Source: Marisa cornuarietis
Lineage: Eukaryota > Mollusca > Gastropoda > Architaenioglossa > Ampullariidae
Assembly: GCA_004794655.1 (NCBI GenBank)
Contig: SMMW01000046.1
Span: forward strand, 8,109,501 to 8,173,500
Length of the DNA: 64,000 nucleotides
Direction of reading: 5' to 3'
Below are positions 44,924 to 57,114 of this stretch, piece after piece. The position numbers and the translations under genes were made by a program. Below the pieces are notes generated by a model. That model was not told the DNA's origin. It was given only the letters and a program-made list of their open reading frames with translations, and searched no databases. Within the stretch, counting starts at the first letter, position 1. The number at the start of each line of letters is the position of its first letter.

Positions 44924-47900
44924 ACGTAAGGAACACACACATACACACAGCCGCTACAAATATACACCACCAGATTCAGAAAGAATTAAACACAGTAAAA
45001 ATGAACAATTTTCGCTGAATGCAGATGTTGAAGCTAAGCTGGAGTGGTACACGTACACCACATTCTTCAGGCCACAGAAGATAACGCTCTACAAAAGGCT
45101 GGTGTGTTGTATCACAGCGCCAGTTCTAAAACGCCCACCCTCTACCCACGTACCCAGACAGACGCACTGTACATATGTCTGACCCTGAAGGCCTGTCTAC
45201 TCCACGCCTACCGTTGCATATCTGACTTCTGTTCCTGTTCTTGGACAAAAACATCTTGGATGCGGCGTGCTGCACGCAGCATTTCCGACAAATAAGGAAA
45301 AGATGGAAAAGAAGGAAGAAGAAAGTTACAAGAAATCTCTCACGGAAGGGACGCGGGGATGGGGTTTCCCATTCGCCTCCGAGTCGCAGCTTGGCGCACG
45401 CACGATCGGATCGTTTCCGTACATAATCGAGTGTTACAGTTCGGTAAAACCGGTGAGGACTTGTATCTCTCGTTACTCAAAAGGTAACAGAGAAACCCTC
45501 CAAGTTAGGATGGTATCGACTTTCCTCGCCAACAGACGAAACCAGCGGCTAGAGCGGCGTATACACCTCGTGCAAGTCAGCGAAAGGCGATCCCACTGGC
45601 AGAATCCCCACGCCCTCAACCCAAAGAAATGAGTCGCGTAACATGTCATACAAGCGAGAAATTTGAACCTCCAGATTTGCATGCGACCGTGACGTGATGG
45701 TGTGTGATAACAACTACTACACCGACTCGATCTCGCCATCAACAATGGCTTCTTGGAAAATAACTCATTATTTGGTGGAGTGGCACCACAATGAAAACGA
45801 AAGCCACTGTGCGACATCGTCTACCAGTCGAGGAAGAGCACGTTTCGCTGGCATCTGTGGCAGGTGGATAAGTCACGTCAAGGAACGTGCGGACACTATG
45901 ACGTAACCGGCTTCGCCTGTCGGGCACCGCAAAAGGTCACCAGCGCTGTCCCACTGACCCACATACCTAGCTAGTCTCCCTTGACAATCACGTTTCAAGA
46001 TGGAGTGGCCCTCAGCTGGTCTTCTTGAGTGGGCACTTCGAGGATGATGAAATGGACAATAAAGAAAACAAGCAGAAAAGGAAACGTCGCGCACTGGTGA
46101 CCCCCGATGTCAGCACAATAGCCGTGGACCCAATGTTGTGTTGTGGGTTGAAAGCAAGCAGGCTGCCGGAAACTGGAAAAATGAGCAATGCTAAACACCA
46201 CCAGCTGAGCGCGCGAACGTGCGTGACAGCTCCAAGTCGCCCACTGACACGGTAACGTGCAAAGACGACTGCTACTCCTGGACACCAAGACCCATATAAT
46301 AGACCATTCAAGTTAAAAAAAATCATTAATGACATCGCCTCACCACGAAGTGAATATACGACGCGAACGAGACTGTCAGAAATCGTGAAAATGTACTGCA
46401 GTTTACGCAGCTGGACATCTGACAAACATACAAAATAGTATTTTTCTTTTAATTATATACCAATAACACCGTTTACAAAAACGTTAGTGAGACTGTGTTG
46501 GGTTTCTGTAAATGCAGCAGACTGCAAACTGCAGACGCTCAGTGTCTCCGATCTTTGACAACTATATGTACGCAGTACGCTGTCGGAGCGACGCGAGTGC
46601 CGCAAGTCGTATCGACCCCAAAAGCCGTGAGTGTCACGACAGCGCTTTCCGCGGACGTCAGACTTTCCAACAGGTATGACGCTGCTTGGGCGCCAGCCTT
46701 GAAATCGATTTCGTCGTTTTACGACGTCACCCGTGCTCCACTTCTCGCAAGGAAAACATTACTGACGTAATGAGACAGACGTTAATACAGCGGTCAGCTG
46801 GGAAGGTAGGCGTGGAGGAGGAGGAGAGTGGAGGGTGAGTGGTGTGGCCACTTCACGCTCACTGCTGCCATCGGGACTTCAGCCAGGCGTCACCCAACCC
46901 TCTCTGGAAGTAGAACACAGACACCTACAATACCCCCCCCCCTCTACCCCTGCTTACCTCACCAGTCTTTCTCTTGTGAATGTTACTGGATTAGACGATA
47001 ACACTGGGATAAACATCAGTTCACGTTTTAGGACACAGAACATGGTCGCAAAGAAATGCAGATGAACATCAACAATGTGCCATGGCATATTTCAACAGAT
47101 ATAAAAACTATTTGCCAAGTCTACTTGGGTTTGAAAAAATATCAAAAGGGAACTGAAACCCATTTATACCTCGGTTGTCTTAACGATAACATATACTACT
47201 CAGAAAGAGTGTAGAAACCCAAGCACTTGTGCCACCTAATTATATTTATGGTATACCTTGTACCTTGTGCCAAACGGACATGTTTTAAAATTACAACTAC
47301 TTGTGCGAAGTTGGCAGCATTTTCCTCCCTTCTAGAACGTCACTGTGGAAGTTGCGGACATGTTGCATTTTTATGACAATGATGACAAAAACAAACGCAA
47401 AAAACACAACTAAAAAAAAAAGTCCAATGTATACACGCTTATTGAATGGCTTTGTCTAAAAGGTCAGAGGTACATAATACGTTGCTCAATAATATTCTTT
47501 GTCAGTATAATGAACAATACAAATATCTGCAAGAGCACGTGTGCGCACATGCATTTTCTTGTTCTCTGTTCCCAACTCTCTCTCTGTCTCTCATGCACAC
47601 AGGACAGAGAGAAAGAGAGAGTGACTGAGAGTCAAGAAACACACGGACACTGACAAACGAACGCAAGGACGGATTCTGAAATCCCGTGGCGCCCTTGTGA
47701 GATTGTCTTTTTTTGTCTCTTCTCGTTCACCACGTGCCCCAGCAACATTCTGTTTTCGATCACTGTCGCAAATTAAGTAACCACAACCTTTGGCAATCTT
47801 CCACTTTCCCCTTCCACCCACCGCCCTGTCCCAGCTCAAGGTTTGGCGACTGGTGCTGGGTAGGTGTAGAGATGAGTGGTGTTTGTTGCTATGAGCAGAA

Positions 47901-48780
47901 ATGTGTACAGTCAACTATTGCTGGGACCTACAGATATGTCCACAGTCCGGTGAACACGGTGAGCAGGGAACGTGACCACCTCGGCTGCTGACAGCAGCTA
48001 CGTCATGGCGACAGAGGGCGCTGCAGCAAGCAGTCACCAGTGTCAGGTCCACGTGAGGACCGGCAGCACGTGCCCTCTTCTCTCAGCACGTGCAGGCAAC
48101 ACCTGCTGCGTGTGCAGCTGGCACCATAGCGACTCTTAATTTGCCCTCACCCACCCATTATGACGATCGCAGCTGCCATCTACCACCTACCACAACGACA
48201 ACAGCAACTTCGAGGACGACAACAACAGCAGCAGCAGCAGCAACAAGGAGTCTGCCATGTGACTGTATCACTGCTGCTAGAAGGAAGTGCAGAGGCCACT
48301 AGTTTCTCTCGACATTGTGCAAGGGTCTGTCATTCTTCCCGTTGCCAGGTCGATCAGACATGGCGAAACTGCCAAGTTAGGAAGCGAGCTGAGACAGGCG
48401 TAAGACGGAATATCGAGAGGTTTCTAAACCCTCCCCGCCACCCAATCCCCCCTCCCTCTAACGAGGTTTCTAGGCAAGACTGAACCAATGGCTTTTGTAA
48501 GCAGAATCACTCATCAACCCTCTGCTTCGACAGTCTCATACCTCATGCAAGAAAAATCTAGACACACGCACGCACACAAGCCTCACATATATACACTGCC
48601 GTCTACTCGCTCGCACACCGATTATAGGTCGTGGGATTCCAAGAGTCGTGAAAGTGCACCCAATGATGATAACTGATCAGGCCATGATTAACTTCAACAG
48701 GTTGTCGTACCCAATCGTCATAGCGAGTTCCTGACCCCCCCCACCCCACCACGACCTGTAAGACGCGGGTCTTTGAGGCA
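43700..48780. other. Gene-free stretch with microsatellites
   Basis: Contains a CT/CA run at 44887-44922 and a CAG/CAA patch at about 48190-48245 (acaacagcagcagcagcagc). Open frames up to about 160 codons occur but have simple composition and no domain. CpG is locally frequent near 46560-46740. Confidence 0.3.
44887..44922. repeat. CT/CA compound microsatellite
   Basis: Short CT run followed by about 14 CA units. Confidence 0.9.
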
Positions 48781-48784
48781 GCCT

Positions 48785-49870
48785 GGTACAAATACAATAC
48801 AAATACAAAACACCTTTATTAATCCTTTTCAGGAAATTGTCTGCCGATCTTACTATTACATAATACATCAGAAATAACATGAAATCTCAAGCATGACATT
48901 AAATATAAGCATACATAAAAAAAACAAACAAACAGAAAGACCGGGCGCTCCGAGAGGGAGAGCAATAGTGTGAGAACCTTCACTCAAAGCATGTCCAATC
49001 CATCATTTGGTTGGACCTGTGAGTGTCCTATCCATCATTTGTTTATGTGAGTTTCCGCCAGAATAAAAGAGTGCAGATAGCGTGCGGTTCTGGATCGAGG
49101 AACTCGAGACCTACCACTTCTATGCGTCTGTTGGAGTGAATAAGAGTCATCGGCTAAAATTGCAGTTTGTTGTACAGAAGCTTGTGATACAGTGTCTCTA
49201 AGTCATTCTGCCCTCTCCAATCATCCCTCCTGCTTTTATAATTTTTTTGCTCAGCTTGTCCCTATCCTGTTTGGCTATGTTACCACCCCAGCACACTTGG
49301 CCAAAAGTCATGGTGCAGAAGTATTGCCGGAGTTCTATGCGCACTTTAAAAGATCTAAGTTTTTCAAACAGTAGAAGCGGCTATGCATCTTCTTGACAAA
49401 GGTGTCAACATGAGCTTTCCAGATAAGTTTATCATCGATAGTTACCTAAATATTTGTACCTGTCTACTTTTCTTGCTGCCCTACGTGCCGACAGGCATAA
49501 CGGGCAGTAAGTAAGTAAGTAAGTACTACTTTTCTTACGACCTCACCTTTAATGAGTATGTCATAAAAAACTGTCCTGTCTTTCCTGAAATCTACAATAA
49601 TTTCTTTTGTTTTCTTGACGTTTAACTTAAATAATTGTCCTCACACCTGTTAAAAAAAAAAAGTTCAATCTCCTGTCTGTAGAAGGAGTCGTCATCGTTG
49701 GAAATCAGTCCTGTTAAGTCTGGTGTCGTCTGAAAATTTAACTAAAGGGTAGTTTTCATTCCTGTGTCTACACTCCGCCGTGTACAGGGCAAACAAGACA
49801 GGAGAGAGCACAGTTCCTTAAGGGAGCACCAATATTGGTGGACAGAGTTCTGGTATCAACATTCATCCAA
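48785..49870 (-). mobile_element. CR1/Rex1-like non-LTR retrotransposon 3' half, degraded
   Basis: On the - strand, frames pieced together across stops give a reverse-transcriptase end: LSCLVCPVHGG (originally of the SPVLFALYTAE type), KFSDDT near 49735, then NVKKTKEIIVDFRKDR near 49625-49570, and FVKKMHSRFYCLKNLRSFK near 49410-49340. The 3' tail ends ggattaataaaggtgttttg followed by TATTTGTATT repeats at 48785-48815, the simple-repeat tail of such elements. A foreign piece with a GTAA repeat interrupts it at about 49478-49526. Confidence 0.75.
49503..49524. repeat. GTAA tetranucleotide repeat
   Basis: About five units of gtaa inside the retroelement fragment. It breaks the element's reading frame. 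Confidence 0.85.
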
Positions 49871-49874
49871 ATTA

Positions 49875-50830
49875 GGTATGTTACTGATGTCTAGTTTCAC
49901 CCCGGACCCATCTCGATCCCCCCCCCACCTCTTTTCGTGTTTCTCGTCAACCACGTGATGTCCTCGTAATCTAACTCCTCGTGACGGAGTCCAAACACCT
50001 TGCATCACGCTCTGCAGCTGACCTCTGACCTTGCTAAATGCGACGCTGTTCTGTCTGTGAGCGAGGGCGAGGAAAACTACTGACTGAAAGTGACGTTTAC
50101 TCGTGATGTCACCCTAATTGGTGGTGTTTTACGCCGCTGTCAGGAAGTGAGCCTGCCTCATGACGAGCGATCCTTTGTAACCAGGGTTCACATCTTGAAA
50201 GAAACTGTATGGCGAAGGCCATCCAACCCTACAACCTCCGACCCTTGCTGAGCTTGATGACAAGAGCTATCTGTTATGTCACCGGATGCCCTGTGGCGTC
50301 TCTGCTCCCATTGTCCACTAGGGTTTCTGACGTCCAAGCTAGCTGATGCTGGACTGACAGATAACAGCGAGGACTGAGAAGAAGAAAAAACGAGGCGGTG
50401 GTGCTATGAATAAGATACTGTTTTTTCAGTTCCCAGAAAATATTCCTTTATCCGACAAGACACAATTTTATTTCATCAGGTGAAAATCAATGGTGTTGTA
50501 AGCTGTCAGCATCAGGTCAGGAGAAAAGAAAAGTGTATTTATACTTTCTTCTGTTTATCATCTCATTTGTTTCTGTCCAACAAGCCTACTTTTAAACATA
50601 CATAATACCAACTAAAACTTCATTTTCATGCGTCACTTTTTTGGTACAACCCAATCCAGACTATCCCCTCGGATTCAGAAGCCTGCCACCAAGGTCTGAC
50701 ATGAAAGACAGGAGCTGGTCTAACTTCGGGCTTAGTGTCAGGGTCAGGGGTCAGGCACCGAGTTTTTGACTTCCACAAATCTTTCTCTGCTCAACGTACT
50801 TGTGGCGTAGTGCGTGAGCAGGGGTATCAG
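49875..50830. other. Gene-free stretch
   Basis: No recognisable gene or repeat. Short ORFs only. Confidence 0.3.
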
Positions 50831-50832
50831 TA

Positions 50833-50920
50833 GGTGTCTCGATCCCTACTTCAGACTGCACCACCGACTCCCAATGGTGTCTCGATCCCTACTTCAGACT
50901 GCACCACCGACCCCCATTAA
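50833..50920. repeat. Two-copy tandem duplication, unit about 43 bp
   Basis: The segment ggtgtctcgatccctacttc plus agactgcaccaccgac is present twice in direct succession with almost no change. Confidence 0.9.
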
Positions 50921-50924
50921 AAAA

Positions 50925-51840
50925 TGCAACTGTCTCTCCGTCTGCCTGTCGTGCCCGCATCCCCCCCCAACCACCTTATCTGACTGCGCGTGTCTGGACT
51001 GATGCACGTGCTGGGGCGCCGGTTGGCTGTCTGCATGTGTCGCTGTGTGAAGACGCAATTTCCTGTTATGAAGACTTTCTAGCGGCCTTTCGCTGTACAC
51101 GCATGCGCTTTTGGCCCGTAACGAGTGTCCTTGATTTACGCAAAGACACAAAGTGGGCAAAGTAGCCAACTTCTCCCCCTCTCCCACCCCCATCACCAGC
51201 CACCACCCTTTCCTCCGCGTATTTGTTTGGAATCAGCAAAAAGTGCTGACGTTATAGAAACTTGTATGGCGTCACAAACGGACCACTTAGGCGAGAGGCC
51301 AGACGTACTCGCCGAGGGCAAAAGTTGTGGCGAGACACGCAGCAGGGCGGCAAACACTGGTAGGAACTTTGTCTGGCCCACACGTCTGGGTGGGCGCAAA
51401 AGCCAAGAAAAAAAGAAAAGCCACCGAAAAGGGCGGCACTAAATCGCCATTTTATATTGCCTAACGTCTGACTTCAGCGGCAGCAATCCGTCTCTTGCGA
51501 CGCCGCCCGCCGCCAAGTATTCCGCTATGTCGCGCGCGGTGCCATTCGTCGCTCAGTTCGCGGTGTGTTTTCGATGCATCGATGAGAACATATTAAAACT
51601 TATAACAGCTCTTAAAAATCATCCTTAGGACATGTCCTGCACAAAAATTTTATCGATGTTTTGAAAAAAAAACCGGAGCTAAATAAATTTTTACTAAAAC
51701 TCTAAAACAGTTTTATTAACATTGATCAGAAGCGAACAAGAGACCGTGTGATGAAGTGAAACGACGATGAATTCTTTCAGCGGTTTGGATTCTTCTTTGT
51801 GTCTACCATGTCTGAATTGTATTTCCATTCTATTTTAAAA
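50925..51840. other. Gene-free stretch
   Basis: GC-rich in the middle (about 51470-51560, with several CG-rich runs), AT-rich after 51590. No gene supported. Confidence 0.3.
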
Positions 51841-51841
51841 C

Positions 51842-52168
51842 CAACGACTTTGTAAGAAAGATTGCCACACTCGTAGGACACCAGGAACATCTACTCTCAA
51901 CAGTCAAGCGACGTAAGCTGGTCTTCTTTGGCCACGTGACCCGGCACGACACCTTGTCGAAGACTATCCTTCAAGGCACCTTGGAGGGCGGCCGACGCCG
52001 CGGTGGCCAAAAGAAAAACTGGCTTACGAACATCAGACTGGACTGGTTGTCCTGTACAGGACTTGCTGACTATCGCCCACAAAAGGTCCGTGGTGGCGAG
52101 CTTGTCAGCTGTTGCTTCAATCTATGTGCTCCCCCCAACGACAGGTGCCGGCCAAGGGACGACTGACT
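51842..52168 (+). mobile_element. Non-LTR retrotransposon polyprotein C-terminus, copy 1
   Basis: The + strand reads TVKRRKLVFFGHVTRHDTLS, then ILQGTLEGGRRRGGQKKNW, the standard C-terminal end (K-R-R-K-L-x-x-F-G-H-V) of a widespread invertebrate reverse-transcriptase family. It ends in a stop and a CA microsatellite tail (52169-52204). The rest of the element is absent. Confidence 0.8.
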
Positions 52169-52207
<39 letters not shown>

Positions 52208-52210
52208 GCA
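52169..52210. repeat. CA microsatellite
   Basis: About 17 CA units and a few CG-containing units, directly at the 3' end of the retroelement fragment, so it may be the element's own simple-repeat tail. Confidence 0.9.
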
Positions 52211-52214
52211 CAAA

Positions 52215-53175
52215 ATCAGTCAATGAAAGAGAGAGCAAAATTGACATGTGAGGTTCACCAAGGATGATGAACAAGAATACATCAAAATGCACTTATTTTG
52301 TGGTCGAATTGTTGCATAGATGATGAGGTGGTCGGGGAAATCGATCTTCGTGAGGGTGATTTTGTGTTATATAGGCCTACATCACACATTTAGCATTACC
52401 ATTACTCTTGGTAGTGGTCAGTGACCCCCTCCTTCCTTCCACAAAGCAGATATTGACGCCCCGCCCACCTGAAACCCAGCACGAGGTCCAGGGACAGCGC
52501 CACCATGAAGTCACACAGTCACCGACCGCAGCGTTACACAGTCGTGACATCACATCAGATGCTAGTCGTCGTGGCGTCACAGACTTTTGTGGTCTGAGTT
52601 CCACCAGTCTGATCTGTCTGGGTCAACTGTACTTTGTCTTCACAACGTCAACACCTGCGTCTGACGCGAGGTCAGAACGGTCCTAAGCTACTTAAAGGGC
52701 CAGCTGCACGCTCTTTGATTAAATCTTCACCGTCAGGCCGGGCAGAGCAGCTGCAGGGGGTGGGGTGGAGGAACCCCGATAATTACTGCTGCGTACCCTC
52801 GACCCGCAGATAAACCCTACGACCTTGTTGCGCGCTGTGTCCCCTACAGCGTCAGCCGCTTGTCGATTCGCTCAAATGAAGGTCTCGCAGCGCAACGTCT
52901 GACTCTGACGCTCCAACTCCTGCTATTCCCAGGCTCCAAGGATGGGTTAGAACCAAAACTAAAAAGCAAAAGACGTCAAGCCAGCTGTCAGTGCTTGCCG
53001 ATGTTAGACCAGCCTGATGACCCCAATACAAAGAAAAAAAAAAGAGACAATACTAGGGAGCTGACAAGACTTAAAAAAATAAAGTGAGGAGAGGGCGCCA
53101 GACGTTGACAGGACTATGGGGGACAGGGTCGGGGAAAATTAGTGGGGGTCGATTGTGTAACGATATGCACGTGCT
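52215..53175. other. Gene-free stretch
   Basis: No domain, RNA gene or transposon end recognised. Confidence 0.3.
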
Positions 53176-53179
53176 CGGG

Positions 53180-53735
53180 GGAAGCAAGACTTTAAAAAGG
53201 TTTTTGACAGAGTCTGCACGAAGGGTTATGGCACGTGACGCAAAAATTTGACATGGAAGAAGGTTTCGTCCAAGTCATCGAAGCGCTGTATGATAACTCA
53301 AGGAGCGCGTCCTACTGTACGGAAACGTCGACCCTGGTTCCCCAAGTGCCAGAGGAGGCTGTTCCGGATATCGTGCTGAGAACAAATAACCAATGACAAC
53401 GAAACATGGTTGCCACACTAGCAGGACACCAGGAACATCTACTTGAAACAGTCAAGCGGCGCAAGCTGGTCAGCTTTGGCCATTTGACCCAGCACGACAC
53501 TCTGTCAAAGACTTTCCTTTAAGGTACCCTGGAGGTTGGTTGACGCCCCGGTGTCCAGGGGAAAAACTGCCTTACTAACGTCAAAGACAAGACTGGTCGT
53601 CCTGTGCTGGACCTGCTGATCTCCCAAAACGGGCGTGAGTAGCGGGCCTTGTCAGCTGCCGCGTCTATCCATATGCTCCCCAAACCCCACCAACGACCGG
53701 TACCAATCAAGGGACGAATGAATGACTGGAGAGGG
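53180..53735 (+). mobile_element. Non-LTR retrotransposon, internally deleted copy 2
   Basis: Starts with a decayed reverse-transcriptase block of the FDRVxxxGLW type (53190-53230) and a piece like ALYDNSRSA (53285-53310). It jumps to the same C-terminal region as at 51842 (GHQEHL, KRRKLVSFGHLTQHDTLSK in other frames) and ends near 53735. Many frameshifts. Confidence 0.7.
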
Positions 53736-53841
53736 GTGGAGGAAGGGGAGAATTATTACAGGTCAATTGTGTGACGATATCTCCGTGCTCATATGTAGGA
53801 AAGATCGAAAAGGGATTCCGCAAGCTGGTCAGTATGGAGAG

Positions 53842-53905
53842 CTCGACTTAAAACACCCACCCACCATCGTCTAATTAAAACACCCACCCACCATCGTCTC
53901 CTAAT
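53842..53905. repeat. Short tandem duplication
   Basis: The piece taaaacacccacccaccatc followed by gtct occurs twice in direct succession, with a further partial atcgtctcct repeat. Confidence 0.75.
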
Positions 53906-53934
53906 CATCGTCTCCTGCGCTCTATGACGCTGCC

Positions 53935-54064
53935 ACAGAGCAGGGAGTTGGTGGCGGGGGCGAGGTATGAGTTAAATTGATAAACTGGGGTGCCTCGTTT
54001 TGGATCAGCCCAGTTTATCAAATTTAACTCACACCACGCCCCCGCCACCAACTCCCTGCTCTGT
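53935..54064. repeat. Long near-perfect palindrome (inverted repeat)
   Basis: The left arm 53935-53989 and right arm 54009-54064 are reverse complements (acagagcagggagttggtgg against ccaccaactccctgctctgt at the tips), with about two mismatches and one extra base over 55 positions. A 19-base spacer separates them. Nothing in the arms looks coding and no target duplication is obvious. Confidence 0.9.
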
Positions 54065-54179
54065 TGGTGTTAGAGACTGAAGACTGTTGGGGTTGAGGAT
54101 CGTCCTGCACAGGTAATCGGGTGTGAGCGGCTGATCAAGGAATTGCTTGCAGCCTCCGTTTTCAGCTTGGAACTACTAA

Positions 54180-54222
54180 AGATTACTATAATTATCATCA
54201 TCATCATTATTATTATACACAC
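54180..54222. repeat. ATC/ATT-rich simple repeat
   Basis: Short imperfect run of atcatcatcatt type. Confidence 0.6.
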
Positions 54223-54229
54223 GCCAGGA

Positions 54230-55125
54230 AACGCTGACCTCAGCCCCAGGCAGAGCGTGAGGGATTTTGACGGTCCGGGCTGCACGCGACCTACCAGTCG
54301 ATCTGCACAATCGCATGGGCGTGGCAACATGGCGAACGCGAGCGTCTCCACGTTTGCAACATGCAATCGACAATAAACCCCTGGCTCTGTGTGTATATGA
54401 GAGAGAGGGAGAAAGAGAGACTTATTTTGGTTTGGTCAAACATCTGTCTCGTAGCTAACATTACACGACATTATGCGCGGAAAGGAGATACAAACGTTCA
54501 CGCAAACCAGCCCAGATGATCTGGCAGCTAGTGCAGGTAGTAACAGCTCAATCATTACATTTTTTGACACTGGTATCTGGTTAATGCACACAGCGCCCCA
54601 TCCAACAATGCGCGACCATTAAACGTAAAGAACAACAACTCTTGGCCATAACTGAAACTCCTTTCAGCCATCCATAAGCAACTGGGACGAACGAAATGTT
54701 GAAACACTGGCTTTTAAAAAGGCCACCAGAGGCCCGGTGTACAATCGCTCTAATTGTGCACACGGCCCCAGGATGTCTGTGCATCGTCTCCGTGATGTCT
54801 GATTTGCAACCGGTTGGACCGGAAGTAGATGGCTGCCGCTGAGGTTGCTGCCCATAGCTACAGCGCACATACAAATGAGCGCAAGATAGCCGTCTGTTCA
54901 CGTGGACAGGAAGACCAGACAATGGAGCATATAGACCGAAGAGCTGGCTATCATCAGCGACCAAGACCCAAACACAAAGCGGACTCGAACTGTGGGCAAC
55001 CTACACCCCTCTCTCTCTTTCTCTCGTCCGTACCCGTGATGCCCGCGAAGTTCTCGAATGAACGATTACATTCGTCGCCAGAAGTGGACCAATTCTAGCA
55101 GAGTGTGAAGAAGAAGAAGGTGGTG
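54230..55125. other. Gene-free stretch
   Basis: No recognisable gene; overlapping short frames on both strands near 54.6-55.1 kb without domains. Confidence 0.3.
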
Positions 55126-55127
55126 GT

Positions 55128-55306
55128 GGTGGTAGGGAGGTGTTTAAAGCCGTCACCATCTAAGACTACATAAAGGCCAAGCATCCGGCTTGTAAACAGA
55201 TGCCACATGCAGACAAAGAACTTCGTGCTGGAGACGAGATCTGAACCCAGGACAGCTAATCCTCACTACACTGGCGAAAAGCGCTATCCTTTGTGCCATC
55301 GGACCG
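55128..55306 (-). mobile_element. tRNA-derived SINE
   Basis: The - strand starts ggtccgatggcacaaaggat followed by agcgc, close to an arginine-tRNA-like head with an A box (TGGCACAAAGG). A B-box-like gggttcagatctc lies near 55247-55235. A tail follows containing gtgacggctttaaacacctc. It cannot fold as a full tRNA and has a long non-tRNA body, so it is a SINE rather than a tRNA gene. Confidence 0.65.
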
Positions 55307-55309
55307 CTA

Positions 55310-57055
55310 GAAGGAAAAAACCCGCCTACAGGCTGGCTGTAGACCTCCTAGGTTTGTGCGTGTCGGCATATCGACATGACGACCCAGCTTCACTTCGATA
55401 GCTACCTCCGAGGTCTCTTTACCTCCCGTTTATAGCCAAGGCCACAGAAACGCATAGTATCGATTGTTGGAACTACGATGCTCTAGCCATTTCATTATTT
55501 AACCGGAGAAATACCAGATGACCCTTCCCCCCAGTCTTCTTCGTCACTCTTTCCAAAAAGAACCCCATCACCACCACCACCAAAAAAAAAAATAAATAAA
55601 TAAAAAAATGCGTGTGTACGGATGTACACGAACCGCACGTGCATTCCTCGTGTCCTTTAGGAATTCAGATCGCAGCTTACCGCACCTTGCATAGAACCTT
55701 CTCTGGCACCAAGTCAGCTAAAAGATTCACGCGCATCTTTGGGATTCCATCGTTCCCTTCTCCCCTATATGTCCCTCCCCCTACTCTCAGAAATATCTAT
55801 GGTTAGTTCAGTACGTAGGTAGTAAAACATTTAAAAAACCATTACAGACAAAAGAAGTGGTGGTTAAAACCCATAAGATTTCCATTGTTAACTCTCTTAG
55901 TATGATGGGCCATGATCGTGGCTTTGCGGGGTAGCACGGGCAAGGTGATTTTCATTACTTTTTATTGCAAAGTTCACGTTTTCTCTTTTCCAAAAATGTA
56001 TAGGTTTCTTGGTCTCATGTTTATCTTAGAGCAGCAGTTATAAAAAACAAACTTCACCCACTGTCGTCTTCGCAGTCTTCAGTTATGTCAGTTATTGTAA
56101 TGTTATATTTTTATGTTGAACCAAGAGGGTTAAGTCACCGCAGTGCGATCTATCTATACCAATTAAAGTCACCAGAGTTCAAAAACGTTGGTAAAGTAGC
56201 CACAGTGTGTGCATGCTTTATGCCTTCCACCAACGCTGGGACACGTGACCTGGATCACCCCGCCTGTCAGCAGTCCAAACGGTCCTAAGAGGTTCCATAT
56301 GGTTAGAGCGAACAGCTTCAGAGCTAAAGATCGCGTTTCGACCATCTTACTCCCCCTCCTCTCCCGCCCATCTGCCCGCCTTTCCTATTAGGGAAGGTGC
56401 AATGCTTAGGAGATGGCTTCCATCATTCCTAGAAACGATGGATCACTTTCATCTACCCAACCACTTTCAGTTCCTTGTTACTACGGCCAGTAGGCATGGG
56501 ACCTTCACCTTGCCCTGTAGCCACTGTCCATCAAACCCTGTATGTGTCCAATCACAAGCCGCGCCTCTGCCACGAGACAAACATATTCCCACGTGCGCTC
56601 ATGACTGGAGGTGAAGCTACCCCGGGATCTTCGTATTCTGCTGCCAAGCTGCTAAATACACCGCCGCACACAATACGTACTCAATAAACCCGAACCTACA
56701 AGCCATTTCAGCAAAACAGCTGTGCTACATGCACCCAGGGTAAAACCCACATTTGCCTGTCTGAGATCACGTGATATTTGGGGAGGAGAGAATGGAAGCA
56801 ATGCAATAGCACAAAACGTCAGAAGCCGCTTGAGAAACCGTCAAAAATACACCCTGTTCTGGGCTGACTGCGGCTAGGTTGGCATCTGGGTATCAATCAT
56901 CTAGGTATCACCTTCATCTGTAGCGACCTTACGTAACGATACTGAGATACGTCACATGACCAGGGGACGTCACCCTGCCGCCGAGCGACGCGCGGAGTTT
57001 TTCGCATCCTCGTTCTCCGCATGCGAAGTTTTATGCATATCTAACTTCAAATAAA
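55310..57055. other. Gene-free stretch
   Basis: Simple CCA and A/AT runs at about 55570-55605; otherwise nothing supported. A weak tRNA-like patch near 56290-56345 is discussed under rejected items. Confidence 0.3.
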
Positions 57056-57060
57056 CTGAT

Positions 57061-57114
57061 GGTGACGACGACGACGACGACGACGATGATGATGATGATG
57101 ACGACGACGATGGT
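57061..57114. repeat. GAC/GAT trinucleotide microsatellite
   Basis: About 16 units of gac or gat in blocks (gac, then gat, then gac). It encodes runs of one residue in any frame and is not part of a recognised gene. Confidence 0.9.

Noticed and set aside
48190..48245. CAG/CAA run encoding a glutamine stretch
   Set aside because: Isolated simple repeat without flanking coding features on either strand.
56285..56345. tRNA-like patch (atggttagagcgaacagctt, then cgtttcgacc)
   Set aside because: Box-like words are present but no acceptor stem or full cloverleaf can be drawn. At best it is a SINE remnant.
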